NCBI RefSeq assembly: GCF_017814975.1
Contig: NZ_JAGIQA010000012.1
Span: 62,001 to 126,000 of the forward strand
Length of the DNA: 64,000 nucleotides
Source: Cupriavidus consociatus
GTDB lineage: Bacteria; Pseudomonadota; Gammaproteobacteria; Burkholderiales; Burkholderiaceae
Direction: 5' to 3'
Numbering within the stretch: the stretch's first letter is position 1; every line of letters begins with the position of its first letter. Positions 16,753 through 28,422 of this stretch are shown one piece after another. Both the position numbers and the translations under genes were made by a program. A model generated the notes under the pieces. That model saw nothing but the letters and a program-made list of their open reading frames with translations. It had not been told where the DNA came from and searched no databases.

Positions 16753-18509
16753 CACTTGCCCCAGCTGTCCTTCAACCCGACGATGCGGTTGAAGACCGGC
16801 TTGCCCGGCTGTGAGTCATTGCGGTCCGCGACGAAGTAGCCGTGGCGTTCGAACTGGAAGCGGTCTTCCGGCTGCGCCTCGCGCAGGCCCGGCTCCAGGT
16901 AGGCGGTGACCACCTTCTTGGAATCGGGGTTGAGCGCATCCAGGAAGTTCTTGCCGCCGGCGTCCGGGTTGGGGTCGTTGAACAGGCGGTCGTACAGGCG
17001 CACCTCGGCCTCGTAGCCATGCGCGGCGCTGACCCAGTGGATCACGCCCTTGACCTTGACGCTGTCGGCGCCCGGCGTGCCGCTCTTGGTATCGGGCAGG
17101 TAGTTGGCACGCACGGCGATGACGTTGCCGTCAGCGTCCTTGTCCACGCTGGTGCATTCGATCACGTAGCCGTACTTCAGCCGCACCCTGTTGCCCGGGA
17201 ACAGGCGGAAATAGCCCTTGGGCGGGGTCTCGTTGAAGTCCTCGCGCTCGATCCACAGCTCGCGTGACAGCGGGAACACACGCTTGCCCAGTTCCGGCTT
17301 CTTCGGATGGACCGGGGCCGAGCACTCCTCGCTCTGGCCCTCGGGGTAGTTGTCGATGATCAGCTTGAGCGGGTCCAGCACGGCCACGCCACGCGCGGCC
17401 CGGCCGTCCAGGTCGTCGCGCACCGAGCCTTCGAGCGTGCTCATGTCGATCCAGCTGTCGGCCTTGGCCACGCCGACGCGGTCGCAGAACAGCTGGATCG
17501 ATTCCGGCGTATAGCCGCGGCGGCGCACGCCGACCAGCGTGGGCATGCGCGGGTCGTCCCAGCCATCGACACGGTTCTCGTCGACCAGCTGCTTGAGCCG
17601 GCGCTTGCTGGTGATGGCGTAGGTGAGGTTCAGCCGCGCGAACTCATACTGGTGCGGCAGCGGGTCGCGGAACACGCCGGCGTCACGCAGGTGCTCCAGC
17701 ACCCAGTCATAGAGCGGGCGGTTGTTTTCGAACTCCAGCGTGCACAGCGAGTGCGAGATGTTCTCCAGCGCATCCGAGATGCAGTGGGTGAAGTCGTACA
17801 TCGGATAGATGCACCACTTGTCGCCCGTGCGGTGGTGATGCGCGTGGCGGATGCGGTAGAGCACGGGATCGCGCATCACGATGTTGGGGGCGGTCATGTC
17901 GATCTTCGCGCGCAGCACGTGCTCGCCGTCGCCGTACTTGTCCGCCCGCATGTCGCGGAACAGCTGCAGGTTTTCCTCGACAGTGCGGTTGCGGTAGGGC
18001 GAGGGCTTGCCCGGCTCGGAGAAGTTGCCGCGGCTGGCGGCGATCTGCTCGGCTGACTGGCTGTCCACGTAGGCGGCGCCACGCTCGATCAGCGTCTCGG
18101 CAAAGGCGTAGAGCTGATCGAAGTAGTCGCTGGCGTAGTACAGGTGCGGCTGCTTCTGGCCGTCCTTGCCTTCGCTGTCCCAGGAAAAGCCGAGCCAGTG
18201 CACGGCGTCGATGATCGAATCGACGTATTCGGTGTCTTCCTTGACCGGGTTGGTGTCGTCGAAGCGCAGGTGGCAGCGGCCGCCATAGTCGCGCGCCAGC
18301 CCGAAGTTCAGGCAGATGCTCTTGGCATGGCCGATATGCAGGTAGCCGTTGGGCTCCGGCGGGAAGCGGGTGATGACGGTCGGCAGCGGCTCGCCTTGCT
18401 TGTCCTGGCGGCCGGCGTAGGTGCCGGCGGCGAGGTCCTGGTCGATGATGCTCCGCAGGAAGTTGGAGGCGGCTGGGGTGCTGTCGGTAGGCTTGTTGTC
18501 GTGGCTCAT
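16752..18509 (-). CDS. glnS: Glutaminyl-tRNA synthetase
   Basis: Class I aminoacyl-tRNA synthetase that charges tRNA-Gln directly with glutamine. The 585-residue protein has the ATP-binding signature PPEPNGYLHIGHAKS (HIGH at residues 58-61), the GlnRS substrate pocket with LRFDDTNPVKEDTEYV, a second signature TSKRRLKQLV near residue 300 (the KMSKS counterpart), and the C-terminal anticodon-binding beta-barrels. Length fits the family. The start at 18509 (MSHDNKPTDS) is preceded by a 260-bp divergent intergenic region towards a CoA-transferase gene. The stop overlaps the start of the S4-domain gene. Confidence 0.97.
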   Translation of the reverse strand: MSHDNKPTDSTPAASNFLRSIIDQDLAAGTYAGRQDKQGEPLPTVITRFPPEPNGYLHIGHAKSICLNFGLARDYGGRCHLRFDDTNPVKEDTEYVDSIIDAVHWLGFSWDSEGKDGQKQPHLYYASDYFDQLYAFAETLIERGAAYVDSQSAEQIAASRGNFSEPGKPSPYRNRTVEENLQLFRDMRADKYGDGEHVLRAKIDMTAPNIVMRDPVLYRIRHAHHHRTGDKWCIYPMYDFTHCISDALENISHSLCTLEFENNRPLYDWVLEHLRDAGVFRDPLPHQYEFARLNLTYAITSKRRLKQLVDENRVDGWDDPRMPTLVGVRRRGYTPESIQLFCDRVGVAKADSWIDMSTLEGSVRDDLDGRAARGVAVLDPLKLIIDNYPEGQSEECSAPVHPKKPELGKRVFPLSRELWIEREDFNETPPKGYFRLFPGNRVRLKYGYVIECTSVDKDADGNVIAVRANYLPDTKSGTPGADSVKVKGVIHWVSAAHGYEAEVRLYDRLFNDPNPDAGGKNFLDALNPDSKKVVTAYLEPGLREAQPEDRFQFERHGYFVADRNDSQPGKPVFNRIVGLKDSWGK

Positions 18510-18769
18510 GGTGGCGCCGGTTGGCCGGCCGGATGGATCGACGGAATGGATCGATACGGTGGCCGGACGGGTCGTCAGATTGCGTGGCGGAATGCCAATA
18601 CCGGGATTTTACCGTGCCGGCGGCGCCGCACGCGGTGAGCATCGGCTCATTTCTGGTCTGGTCCATTGCGAGTGAAGGTTGGCCGCACCGAAAGTGACGT
18701 GTCGGAGTAGCATGGAGACCCGTGCCGGCCGGCCACGGCCGCCAGTCCTTCATCGCAGCAGGAACGCCC

Positions 18770-20215
18770 ATGAACGCCCATACCGATGCGGCACAAGTGC
18801 CGCCCATGCCCCACGATGTCGTTGCCGCGCTGTGGCGCGATGCCGGCCTGCCCGACGAGGCACTGGCTCACCTGCGCCTGGACGGCGCCGAGCCGGTGCT
18901 GCCTTCAAGCTTTGCCGTGGGGACCGCGGCGCAGGCCAGCCTGGCCGCTTCCGCGCTGGCCGCCGCCACGCTGTGGCAATGCCGCAGCGGCCGCTGGCAG
19001 GACGTCAGCGTCGACATGCGCCACGCGATCACCGAGTTTCGCAGCGAGCGCTACCTGCGTGTAGACGGCGGTCCCGCGCCGGAGCTGTGGGACAAGATCG
19101 CCGGCGTCTACCGCTGCGGCGACGGACGCTGGGTCCGGCTGCACACCAATTTCCCGCATCACCGGGACGGCGTGCTGCGCTTGCTGGGCTGTGCCTATGA
19201 CAAGGCGGCGGTGCAGGCGGCGCTGGAAAAATGGGAGGCCGAGACTTTCGAAACCGCCGCGTCCGACGCCGGCCTGGTGGTTGCCGCCCTGCGCAGCTTC
19301 GACGAATGGGACCGCCATCCGCAGGCCGCTGCGCTGCGCGGCCTGCCGCCGGTGACGCTGGAACGCATCGGCGATGCGCCGCCACAGCCATTATCACCGC
19401 CCGCACCGTCCGCATCCGCCGATGCGCGGCCGCTGTCTGGCGTGCGCGTGCTCGACTTCACCCGCATCATCGCCGGCCCTGTCGCCGGGCGCACGCTGGC
19501 CGCGCATGGTGCAGACGTGCTGCTTGTCACCGCCGCGCACCTGCCGTCGATCGCGCCGCTGGTGATCGACACCGGGCGCGGCAAGCGCAGCTGCCAGCTC
19601 GACCTGCGCGACCCCGACGACAAGCGCACGCTGCACAAGCTGCTGCACGGTGCGGACGTGATAGTGCAGGGCTACCGGCCCGGCGGCCTGGCCGAGCTGG
19701 GCGTGGGCCCGGAAGCCGCGGCGCGGGCGCGTCCGGGCATCGTCTATGTGTCGCTGAGCGCGTATGGCCACGTCGGACCGTGGGCACACAAGCGCGGCTT
19801 CGATTCGCTGGTGCAGACCGCCACCGGCTTCAACCAGGCCGAGGCCGAAGCGGCCGGCAGCGACACGCCGCGCCCGTTGCCGGCACAGGTGCTGGACCAT
19901 GCCGCGGGCTACCTGCTGGCATTCGGTGCGATGGCCGCGCTGCACCGGCGCGCGGTGGAAGGCGGCAGCTGGCACGTGCGCGTGTCGCTGGCGCAGGTGG
20001 GGCAGTGGCTGCGCGGGCTGGGGCGGATGCCGGAAGGGCTGAAGGCGCCCGAGCAGAAGATCGACGATGTCGCTGACCGGCTCGAAGCCGTGCCGTCCGG
20101 CTTCGGCATGCTGACCGTGGTGCGCCACGCGGCGCAGCTGTCCGAGACGCCGGCGCGCTGGACGCTGCCGTCCGAGCCGCTCGGCACCCACGCGCCGGAG
20201 TGGCTGCCGCGTTAG
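18770..20215 (+). CDS. CaiB/BaiF family CoA-transferase (family III)
   Basis: A 481-residue family III CoA-transferase, which moves CoA between carboxylic acids. The core RPLSGVRVLDFTRIIAGPVAGRTLAAHGADV (from about residue 220) holds the family N-terminal signature, followed by LDLRDPDDKRTLHKLLHGAD and IVYVSLSAYGHVGPW. The catalytic aspartate region appears as QVLDHAAGYLLAFGAMAALHRR. About 200 residues precede this core, so it is a longer variant with a degenerate first half. The substrate is unknown. The start at 18770 is chosen (MNAHTDAAQVPP). It converges with the PNPOx-fold gene, with stops overlapping by 4 bp. Confidence 0.85.
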   Translation: MNAHTDAAQVPPMPHDVVAALWRDAGLPDEALAHLRLDGAEPVLPSSFAVGTAAQASLAASALAAATLWQCRSGRWQDVSVDMRHAITEFRSERYLRVDGGPAPELWDKIAGVYRCGDGRWVRLHTNFPHHRDGVLRLLGCAYDKAAVQAALEKWEAETFETAASDAGLVVAALRSFDEWDRHPQAAALRGLPPVTLERIGDAPPQPLSPPAPSASADARPLSGVRVLDFTRIIAGPVAGRTLAAHGADVLLVTAAHLPSIAPLVIDTGRGKRSCQLDLRDPDDKRTLHKLLHGADVIVQGYRPGGLAELGVGPEAAARARPGIVYVSLSAYGHVGPWAHKRGFDSLVQTATGFNQAEAEAAGSDTPRPLPAQVLDHAAGYLLAFGAMAALHRRAVEGGSWHVRVSLAQVGQWLRGLGRMPEGLKAPEQKIDDVADRLEAVPSGFGMLTVVRHAAQLSETPARWTLPSEPLGTHAPEWLPR

Positions 20216-20829
20216 TAAAGCGTGTTGCGCTGCCGCTCGGGCAGTTCGCGGTCGTAGGCGGCGCCGTCGATGGCGTTCTCGCTCAGCGTGGCCAGGATCT
20301 CGCCGTTGCTCGGCAGCGTCTGCCGCGCCACCTGCGCATCCTCGGCCCACAGGCGCGAGCGGATCAGCGCGCGGGCGCACTGGAAGAACACCGACTGCAC
20401 CGTGACCACCAGCACCGTGGTCGGCGCCTTGCCGTCGACCACACAGCGCGCGATCAGCGCAGGGTCGACGCTGATCCGCGCGGTGCCGTTGACGCGGATG
20501 GTCTCGTTGACCCCGGGGATCACGAACAGCAGGCCCACGCGCGGATCGGCCACGATATTGCGCAGGCTGTCGATGCGGTTGTTGCCGCGCCGGTCGGGCA
20601 GCAGCAGCGTACGCTCGTCCAGCACCTGCACGAAACCGGGCGTGTCGCCCCGCGGCGAGCATTCGGCCCAGTCGGCGGCGACGGTCGACAGCAGGCAGAA
20701 CGGTGCGGCCTCGATAAAGGCGCGGTAGTGCGGGTGCAGGTAGTCGATTTCCTTTGACAGCGACGGCGCCGCGGGCTGGGCGTAGAGCGCTTCCAGTTCG
20801 GCCAGGGAGGTGATGGCGTGCGAGGACAT
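20212..20829 (-). CDS. PNPOx-fold flavin-binding protein (MSMEG_1061-like)
   Basis: A 205-residue protein of the pyridoxamine 5'-phosphate oxidase-like superfamily, whose members bind FMN or F420. Typical features are FCLLSTVAADWAECSPRGDTPGF, LLLPDRRGNNRIDSLRNIVADPRVGLLFVIPG and TIRVNGTARISVDPAL. It differs from the true PdxH at 1261-1899, so it is not a second B6 oxidase. The start at 20829 (MSSHAITSLAE) is chosen over a longer frame at 20868. Its end overlaps the convergent CoA-transferase by 4 bp. The substrate is unknown. Confidence 0.85.
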   Translation of the reverse strand: MSSHAITSLAELEALYAQPAAPSLSKEIDYLHPHYRAFIEAAPFCLLSTVAADWAECSPRGDTPGFVQVLDERTLLLPDRRGNNRIDSLRNIVADPRVGLLFVIPGVNETIRVNGTARISVDPALIARCVVDGKAPTTVLVVTVQSVFFQCARALIRSRLWAEDAQVARQTLPSNGEILATLSENAIDGAAYDRELPERQRNTLY

Positions 20830-20908
20830 GGCGGATCGGGGCGATGTGCGGGGAGATTGGCGGGGCAAGCCGACAATGTAGCGCAGCCGGCAGGGCTGCG
20901 CAGGGCCC

Positions 20909-21769
20909 TCAGAGTGTCACGGTGCCGCGGCCGATCTCGAGCACGCGCCCGCCCACGCGGATCGCGCCGTCCGAGCCGACCGACAGGCGCAGCCGGCACG
21001 GGCGGCCGACGGCCTCGCCCTGGTCGATAATGTATTCCGCCGGCAGCGCGCGGCTGGTGGCGAGCAGCCAGCCACCCAGGTTGGCGCAGGCCGAGCCCGT
21101 GCCGGGATCCTCGGCCACGCCGCCGCCCTGCTTGGTGAAGAAATAGCGCGACAGTATGCCGCCCGGCTGCTCGGGATCGAGGGCGAACACGTACGCGGTC
21201 TTGCGGCCGAGGCTGCTCTGCGGCCAGATGTCGAGCCGCGCGCTGTCGGGATTGGCGCGCCGCACGGCATCGGTGCTGCGCACGGCCACCAGCAGCTGGT
21301 CGGCGCCGGTGTCGACCCACATCGGCGAAATCAGCAGGTCGCTTTCGTGCAGGCCGAGCAGGGCGGCCATGTCGGCATCGGGGAGGCCGGCCGGCGCGAC
21401 CTTCGGCTCGCCGCTGTGCGGTGCGGTGAAGGTCCAGACATCGTCCTGCGCCGTCACGGGCACCACGCCGGCGAGGAATTCCAGTGTCAGCGCATCGCCG
21501 GTGCCGGCCAGTTCGCGGACCACGTGCGCGGTGCCCAGCGTGGGATGGCCGGCGAAACGCATCTCATAGCCGGGGGTGAAGATGCGAACCTTTGCGCTGG
21601 CGTTGTCGGACGGCAAGATAAAGGTGGTCTCCGACAGGTTGAACTGCAGCGCCAGCGCCTGCATGGTGGCCTCGTCCAGGCCGCGCGCGTCCTCGAACAC
21701 GCACAGGGGATTGCCGCCGAAGGTGGATTCGGCAAAGACGTTGAGCAGGCGGAAGGCGTAGGTGGGCAT
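20909..21769 (-). CDS. PhzF family isomerase
   Basis: A 286-residue PhzF-like protein with a diaminopimelate-epimerase fold. Landmarks are NVFAESTFGGNPLCVF at the N-terminus, LSETTFILPSDN with the catalytic glutamate of the family, RIFTPGYEMRFAGHPTLGTAHV and the second-lobe EDPGTGSACANLGGW. Stand-alone PhzF proteins outside phenazine clusters are common and their substrates are mostly unknown; no other phenazine gene is visible here. The start at 21769 (MPTYAFRLLNV) is as in homologues. Confidence 0.92.
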   Translation of the reverse strand: MPTYAFRLLNVFAESTFGGNPLCVFEDARGLDEATMQALALQFNLSETTFILPSDNASAKVRIFTPGYEMRFAGHPTLGTAHVVRELAGTGDALTLEFLAGVVPVTAQDDVWTFTAPHSGEPKVAPAGLPDADMAALLGLHESDLLISPMWVDTGADQLLVAVRSTDAVRRANPDSARLDIWPQSSLGRKTAYVFALDPEQPGGILSRYFFTKQGGGVAEDPGTGSACANLGGWLLATSRALPAEYIIDQGEAVGRPCRLRLSVGSDGAIRVGGRVLEIGRGTVTL

Positions 21770-21880
21770 GGTGCGGGCTCCGGAGACTTGTTGGTGCCAG
21801 TGTACGGAGCCGTCGCGCTGGCGCCATGCACAGTTGCCCCGATCGCGAGCGGGCCAGTTGCGCGATGCGGAGGCGATAGC

Positions 21881-21903
21881 AAAAACGCCCCTTTCGGGGC
21901 GTT
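21881..21903 (-). terminator. Rho-independent terminator of the ggt gene
   Basis: On the minus strand, AACGCCCC GAAA GGGGCGTT is followed by TTT, forming an 8-bp stem and a U-run 33 bp after the gamma-glutamyltransferase stop. Confidence 0.85.
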
Positions 21904-21935
21904 CTGCATGTCGTTGGCAGCTCAGGCCGGCAGGT

Positions 21936-23561
21936 TCAGAACCCCACCGCCTGCCCGTCGCGCCGGCTGTCGCTGGCCGCTACGTACCCTTGCTCCGGAT
22001 CGTCCGACAGGCGCCAGATGAACTGGCCCGAGCCAAAGTCCATGTAAGGATCGTCCACCGACTTCAACTGGTGCCCGCGCGCCTTCAGCCCCTCGACCGT
22101 GGCCGGATCCATCGTGCCTTCCACGTCCAGCGTGAAATCGCGGTTGACCTTCCAGCGCGGCGCGCAGCATGCGGCCTGCGGCTGCTGGTTGTAGTCCAGC
22201 ATGCGCACCACCGTTTGCAGGTGGCCCTGCGGCTGCATGTCGCCGCCCATCACGCCGAAGCTCATCACCGGATGGCCGTCCTTGGTCAGGAAGGCCGGGA
22301 TGATGGTGTGGAACGGGCGCTTGCCGCCGGCCACCACGTTGGCCGACCTGGGATCCATCGAGAAGCCGACGCCGCGGTTCTGCAGGCTGATGCCGGTACC
22401 CGGCACCACCACGCCCGAGCCGAAGCCCATGTAGTTCGACTGGATGAACGAGACCATCATGCCGTTCTCGTCGGCGGCGGTCAGGTAGATGGTGCCGCCC
22501 ACCTTGGGCATGCCGAAGTTGAAATGCGTGGCGCGCTGCATGTCGATGAGTTTGGCGCGCGATTTCAGGTAGGCATCATCCAGCATTTGTTCCGGCGTGA
22601 CCTCCATGCTGCGCGGGTCGGCCACGTAGCGGTACAGGTCGGCGAAGGCCAGCTTCATCGCTTCGATCTGCAGGTGCTGCGAATCAACGGAGTCGACCGG
22701 GATCGAGGCCATGTCGAACTGGCCGAGGATGCCCAGCGCAACCAGCGCGGCAATGCCCTGGCCGTTGGGCGGGATCTCGTGCAACTCGTAGCCGCGGTAG
22801 CTCTTGCTGATCGGCTTGACCCAGTCGGGACGGTAGTTGCGCAGGTCGTCCAGCGTCATCGCGCCGCCGCACTGCTTGCTGAACGCGGCGATCTTCTCGG
22901 CGATTTCGCCTTCGTAGTAGGCGCGGCCGCGCGTCTCGCCGATCTTGCGCAGCGTCTCGGCGGCGGCCTTCATCGTGAACTTCTCGCCGACCAGCGGCGC
23001 GCGGCCTTTGGGCATGAAGGTCTCGGCATAGCCCGGCTGGTCCTTCAGCTCGGGCACCGCGGCGGCCCACTTGTGCGCCACCACTGGCGGCACCGCGTAG
23101 CCGCGCTCGGCGATCTCGATGGCCGGTTCCATCAGGTCGGCGAAGGGCAGCTTGCCGAAGCGCTCATGCATCGCCGCCCAGCCCGCGATCACGCCGGGCA
23201 CGGTGACCGAATCCCAGCCGCGGATCGGGCGGTTGGCCAGCCCGTTGGCGTCGGTGCCGTACTTGTTCTTGAAGTACTCCGGGTTCCAGGCGGCCGGGGC
23301 CACGCCGGAGGAGTTCAGGCCGTGCAGTTCCTTGCCGTCCCACAGGATGGCGAAGGCATCGCTGCCCAGGCCGCACGATACCGGCTCGACGATGGTGATG
23401 GCGGCCGCCGCGGCGATGGCGGCATCGACGGCATTGCCGCCCTTGAGCAGCATGCGCAGGCCGGCCTGAGCGGCCAGCGGGTGCGAGGTGGACACCACGT
23501 TGCGCGCAAACAGCGGGATGCGCACGGAGGGGTAGGGGTTGGTCCAGTTGAAATTCTGCAT
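21936..23561 (-). CDS. Gamma-glutamyltransferase family protein
   Basis: A 541-residue member of the Ntn-hydrolase gamma-glutamyltranspeptidase family, which hydrolyses or transfers gamma-glutamyl groups. Early motif LKGGNAVDAAIAAAAAITIV and SCGLGSDAFAILWDG are family-typical. The autocatalytic cleavage and nucleophile position is Thr357 in VGGTIYLTAADENG. There is no signal peptide (MQNFNWTNPYPSVRIP), unlike E. coli Ggt, so this copy is probably cytosolic and may act on imported gamma-glutamyl compounds or related amides. It lies 83 bp downstream of a Bug-type binding protein on the same strand, probably in one operon. Confidence 0.85.
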   Translation of the reverse strand: MQNFNWTNPYPSVRIPLFARNVVSTSHPLAAQAGLRMLLKGGNAVDAAIAAAAAITIVEPVSCGLGSDAFAILWDGKELHGLNSSGVAPAAWNPEYFKNKYGTDANGLANRPIRGWDSVTVPGVIAGWAAMHERFGKLPFADLMEPAIEIAERGYAVPPVVAHKWAAAVPELKDQPGYAETFMPKGRAPLVGEKFTMKAAAETLRKIGETRGRAYYEGEIAEKIAAFSKQCGGAMTLDDLRNYRPDWVKPISKSYRGYELHEIPPNGQGIAALVALGILGQFDMASIPVDSVDSQHLQIEAMKLAFADLYRYVADPRSMEVTPEQMLDDAYLKSRAKLIDMQRATHFNFGMPKVGGTIYLTAADENGMMVSFIQSNYMGFGSGVVVPGTGISLQNRGVGFSMDPRSANVVAGGKRPFHTIIPAFLTKDGHPVMSFGVMGGDMQPQGHLQTVVRMLDYNQQPQAACCAPRWKVNRDFTLDVEGTMDPATVEGLKARGHQLKSVDDPYMDFGSGQFIWRLSDDPEQGYVAASDSRRDGQAVGF

Positions 23562-23644
23562 GGCTTTGTCTGTCGTTTCGGGAAGCGGCCGGGCGCCTGT
23601 CGGCGCCGGCCACATTGGCGCTCGCGACGCCGTTGTTCTGCCGG

Positions 23645-24622
23645 TTATTCTGCCGTGATCTTGCGATCCTTGATCAGCTTGCCCCAGCGCGCACTGTCCT
23701 TTTTCACCATGGCGGCAAACTGCGCCGGCGTGCCGCCGACCGGCTCGGCGCCCAGCTTGCCCAGGCGTTCCTTGACCTCGGGCGACTGGATGGCCTTGTT
23801 GAACTCGGCATTCAGGCGATTGACGATATCCGCTGGCATCCCCTTGGGCCCGTAGATGCCGAACCACGTATCGGACTCAAAGCCGGGCAGCCCCGATTCG
23901 CCGGCCGTGGGGATCTCCGGTGCCAGCGGCGAGCGCTTCGCGCTGGTCACCGCCAGCGCCTTGAGCTTGCCGTCCTTCACATGCGGCAGGCCCGAGACGA
24001 TGCTGTCGAACAGCACCTGCACCTTGCCCGAGATCAGGTCGGGCACGGCCAGCGCGGTGCCGCGGTACGGGATATGGGTGATGAACACGCCGGCCTGTGC
24101 CTTGAACGCCTCGGCCGTCAGGTGCACCACGGTGCCATTGCCGCTGGAGGCGTAGTTGAGCTCGCCGGGGTGCTTCTTGGCGTAGTCGACGAGCTCGCGC
24201 ACGTTCTTGACCGGCAAACTGTTAGGCACCACCAGCACGTTGGTGGCGATCGCCACCTGGCCGACCGGGGTGAAGTCGGTCTCGGTGTTGTACGGCAGGC
24301 GGGTGTTGATGTACGGGCCGATCGAGTGCGTGCTGGTGGTCGCGATCAGCAGCGTGTAGCCGTCCGGCGCGGCCTTGGCCGCCATGTCGGAGCCGATCGC
24401 GCCGCCGGCGCCCGGGCGGTTGTCCACCACGATCTGCTGCCCGATGTCGGTGCCGACCTTCTGCGCGATGGCGCGCGCCAGCAGGTCGGTCGCGCCGCTT
24501 GCCGGGAAGGGCACGATCAGGCGGATCGGCTTGCCGGGATAGTTGTCGGCCAGTGCGGGCGTGGCGGCCAGGAACATGCCGCAGGCAGCGGCGATGCCGG
24601 CAAGGCGCAGCCAGGATTTCAT
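23645..24622 (-). CDS. Bug/TctC-type periplasmic solute-binding protein
   Basis: A 325-residue tripartite tricarboxylate transporter binding protein. The signal peptide AGIAAACGMFLAATPALA is followed by NYPGKPIRLIVPFPASGATD, the family start; QKVGTDIGQQIVVDNRPGAGG and ATTSTHSIGPYINTRLPYNT are the other hallmarks. The ligand is a carboxylate of unknown identity. No TctAB membrane partner adjoins; ggt follows downstream and a LysR gene diverges from it. The start at 24622 places the signal peptide at the N-terminus, preceded by GGAGACAAGC. Confidence 0.92.
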   Translation of the reverse strand: MKSWLRLAGIAAACGMFLAATPALADNYPGKPIRLIVPFPASGATDLLARAIAQKVGTDIGQQIVVDNRPGAGGAIGSDMAAKAAPDGYTLLIATTSTHSIGPYINTRLPYNTETDFTPVGQVAIATNVLVVPNSLPVKNVRELVDYAKKHPGELNYASSGNGTVVHLTAEAFKAQAGVFITHIPYRGTALAVPDLISGKVQVLFDSIVSGLPHVKDGKLKALAVTSAKRSPLAPEIPTAGESGLPGFESDTWFGIYGPKGMPADIVNRLNAEFNKAIQSPEVKERLGKLGAEPVGGTPAQFAAMVKKDSARWGKLIKDRKITAE

Positions 24623-24720
24623 GCTTGTCTCCGGAGTCAGGCGAAAGGCGGGCAAGGAATTGATCGGATTGATGAGCCCGCTTAATTATTCCGTGCCGCC
24701 GGTCACAAAGAAAGCTAATA

Positions 24721-24743
24721 TTTCTTGCCGATGACACAAGAAA
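24721..24743. promoter_or_regulatory. Inverted repeat TTTCTTG-N9-CAAGAAA, likely LysR operator
   Basis: Perfect 7-bp arms, TTTCTTG (24721-24727) and CAAGAAA (24737-24743), 9 bp apart, in the 167-bp divergent region between the Bug gene and the LysR gene. LysR regulators usually bind T-N11-A type repeats at such positions. The regulator-target pairing is inference from position. Confidence 0.55.
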
Positions 24744-24789
24744 AATTTAAGTATCGGCGCGGCCCTGCAACCTATCCGTACGTGCGGCG

Positions 24790-25674
24790 ATGAGCACTAT
24801 CCGATTCTTCCGTACCTTCGTTGCCGTTGCCGAACAAGGCTCCTTCGCCGCAGCCGCCGGCCAGGTGGCGCTGACCCAGGCGGCTGTCAGCCTGCAGATG
24901 CGCGCGCTGGAAAGCGAGCTGCGGCGCGAACTGTTCGACCGCAACGGCCGGGTCGCGGTGCTCAATGCCGATGGCCGGGCGCTGCTGCCGCAGGCGCGGC
25001 GCCTGCTCGCGCTGTACGACGAGATGCGACTGCCGCTGGCATCGGACCAGGCCATGGCTGGCGCCGTGGCCGTGGGCGCGGTGGTGTCGGTGATGGGCGG
25101 CCTGTCGCACGCGGTGGCCCGCATGAAGCGCACCTACCCGGCACTCGACGTGCGCCTCGTCGGCGCCAAGTCGATCGAGCTGGCGGCACAGGTCGAGGCC
25201 GGCGAACTCGATGCGGCGATCCTGGTGGAAGGTGCCTCGCGAATCCCCGGCACGCTGCGCTGGACGCCGCTGTACCAGGAGCCGCTGGTGGCGATCGCGG
25301 CGCGCGGCAGTCCCGGCCGTGACGCGCGCGAGGCGCTTGCCCAGAATCCCTACCTGCGCTTCGACCGCAGCCAGCGCACCGGCGTGCTGATCGAGCGCGC
25401 GCTACGCCGCGCGCACGTGAAGGTCAACGAGTTTCTGGAGCTGAACGCCATCGAGGCGCTGGTCGAGCTGGTGCGCCAGGAGGTGGGCGTGACCGTGGTG
25501 CCACTGCTGCGGCGCGCGCGCTGGCACGACGACGAGGCGCTGCGCATCCTGCCGCTGCTGGTCAACGGCGAGCCGGTCATGCGCCACATCGGCATGCTGG
25601 AGCGGCGCGACCACGGGCGCGGGCAGGTGACGGCAGCGGTGCGGGCGGCGTGCAGCGAATTGTTTGGCGCCTGA
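24790..25674 (+). CDS. LysR-family transcriptional regulator
   Basis: A 294-residue LTTR. The N-terminal winged helix-turn-helix is clear: FFRTFVAVAEQGSFAAAAGQ then VALTQAAVSLQMRALESELR (about residues 28-47) and LFDRNGRVAVLNADGRALL; the rest is the LysR substrate-binding domain. It diverges from the Bug-ggt operon, so it probably senses the same compound and autoregulates. The ATG at 24790 fits the family start. The regulator's effector is unknown. Confidence 0.9.
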   Translation: MSTIRFFRTFVAVAEQGSFAAAAGQVALTQAAVSLQMRALESELRRELFDRNGRVAVLNADGRALLPQARRLLALYDEMRLPLASDQAMAGAVAVGAVVSVMGGLSHAVARMKRTYPALDVRLVGAKSIELAAQVEAGELDAAILVEGASRIPGTLRWTPLYQEPLVAIAARGSPGRDAREALAQNPYLRFDRSQRTGVLIERALRRAHVKVNEFLELNAIEALVELVRQEVGVTVVPLLRRARWHDDEALRILPLLVNGEPVMRHIGMLERRDHGRGQVTAAVRAACSELFGA

Positions 25675-28283
<2,609 letters not shown>

Positions 28284-28375
28284 CCCCTGTTGCCTGAGCG
28301 GCAGCGCGGAACCCCGTTACGGTGCGATGCCGTGGCGGGGGCCCGAGCATGCGCGCCGTCATCAACGGGCAGCGC

Positions 28376-28404
28376 AAAAAAAGACGGCCGGCATGCGCCG
28401 GCCG
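28376..28404 (-). terminator. Rho-independent terminator of the YbaK-like gene
   Basis: On the minus strand, CGGCCGGC GCAT GCCGGCCG is followed by TC and a T-run of 7 bases (28376-28382). It starts 19 bp after the YbaK-like stop and sits between the convergent katG and YbaK-like genes. Confidence 0.85.
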
Positions 28405-28422
28405 CCACGGTGCAGCTTTGCC

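Noticed and set aside
18532-18553. Short direct repeat ATGGATCGA (two copies, 13 bp apart) upstream of glnS
   Set aside because: Short and likely by chance in GATC-rich sequence; no supporting context.
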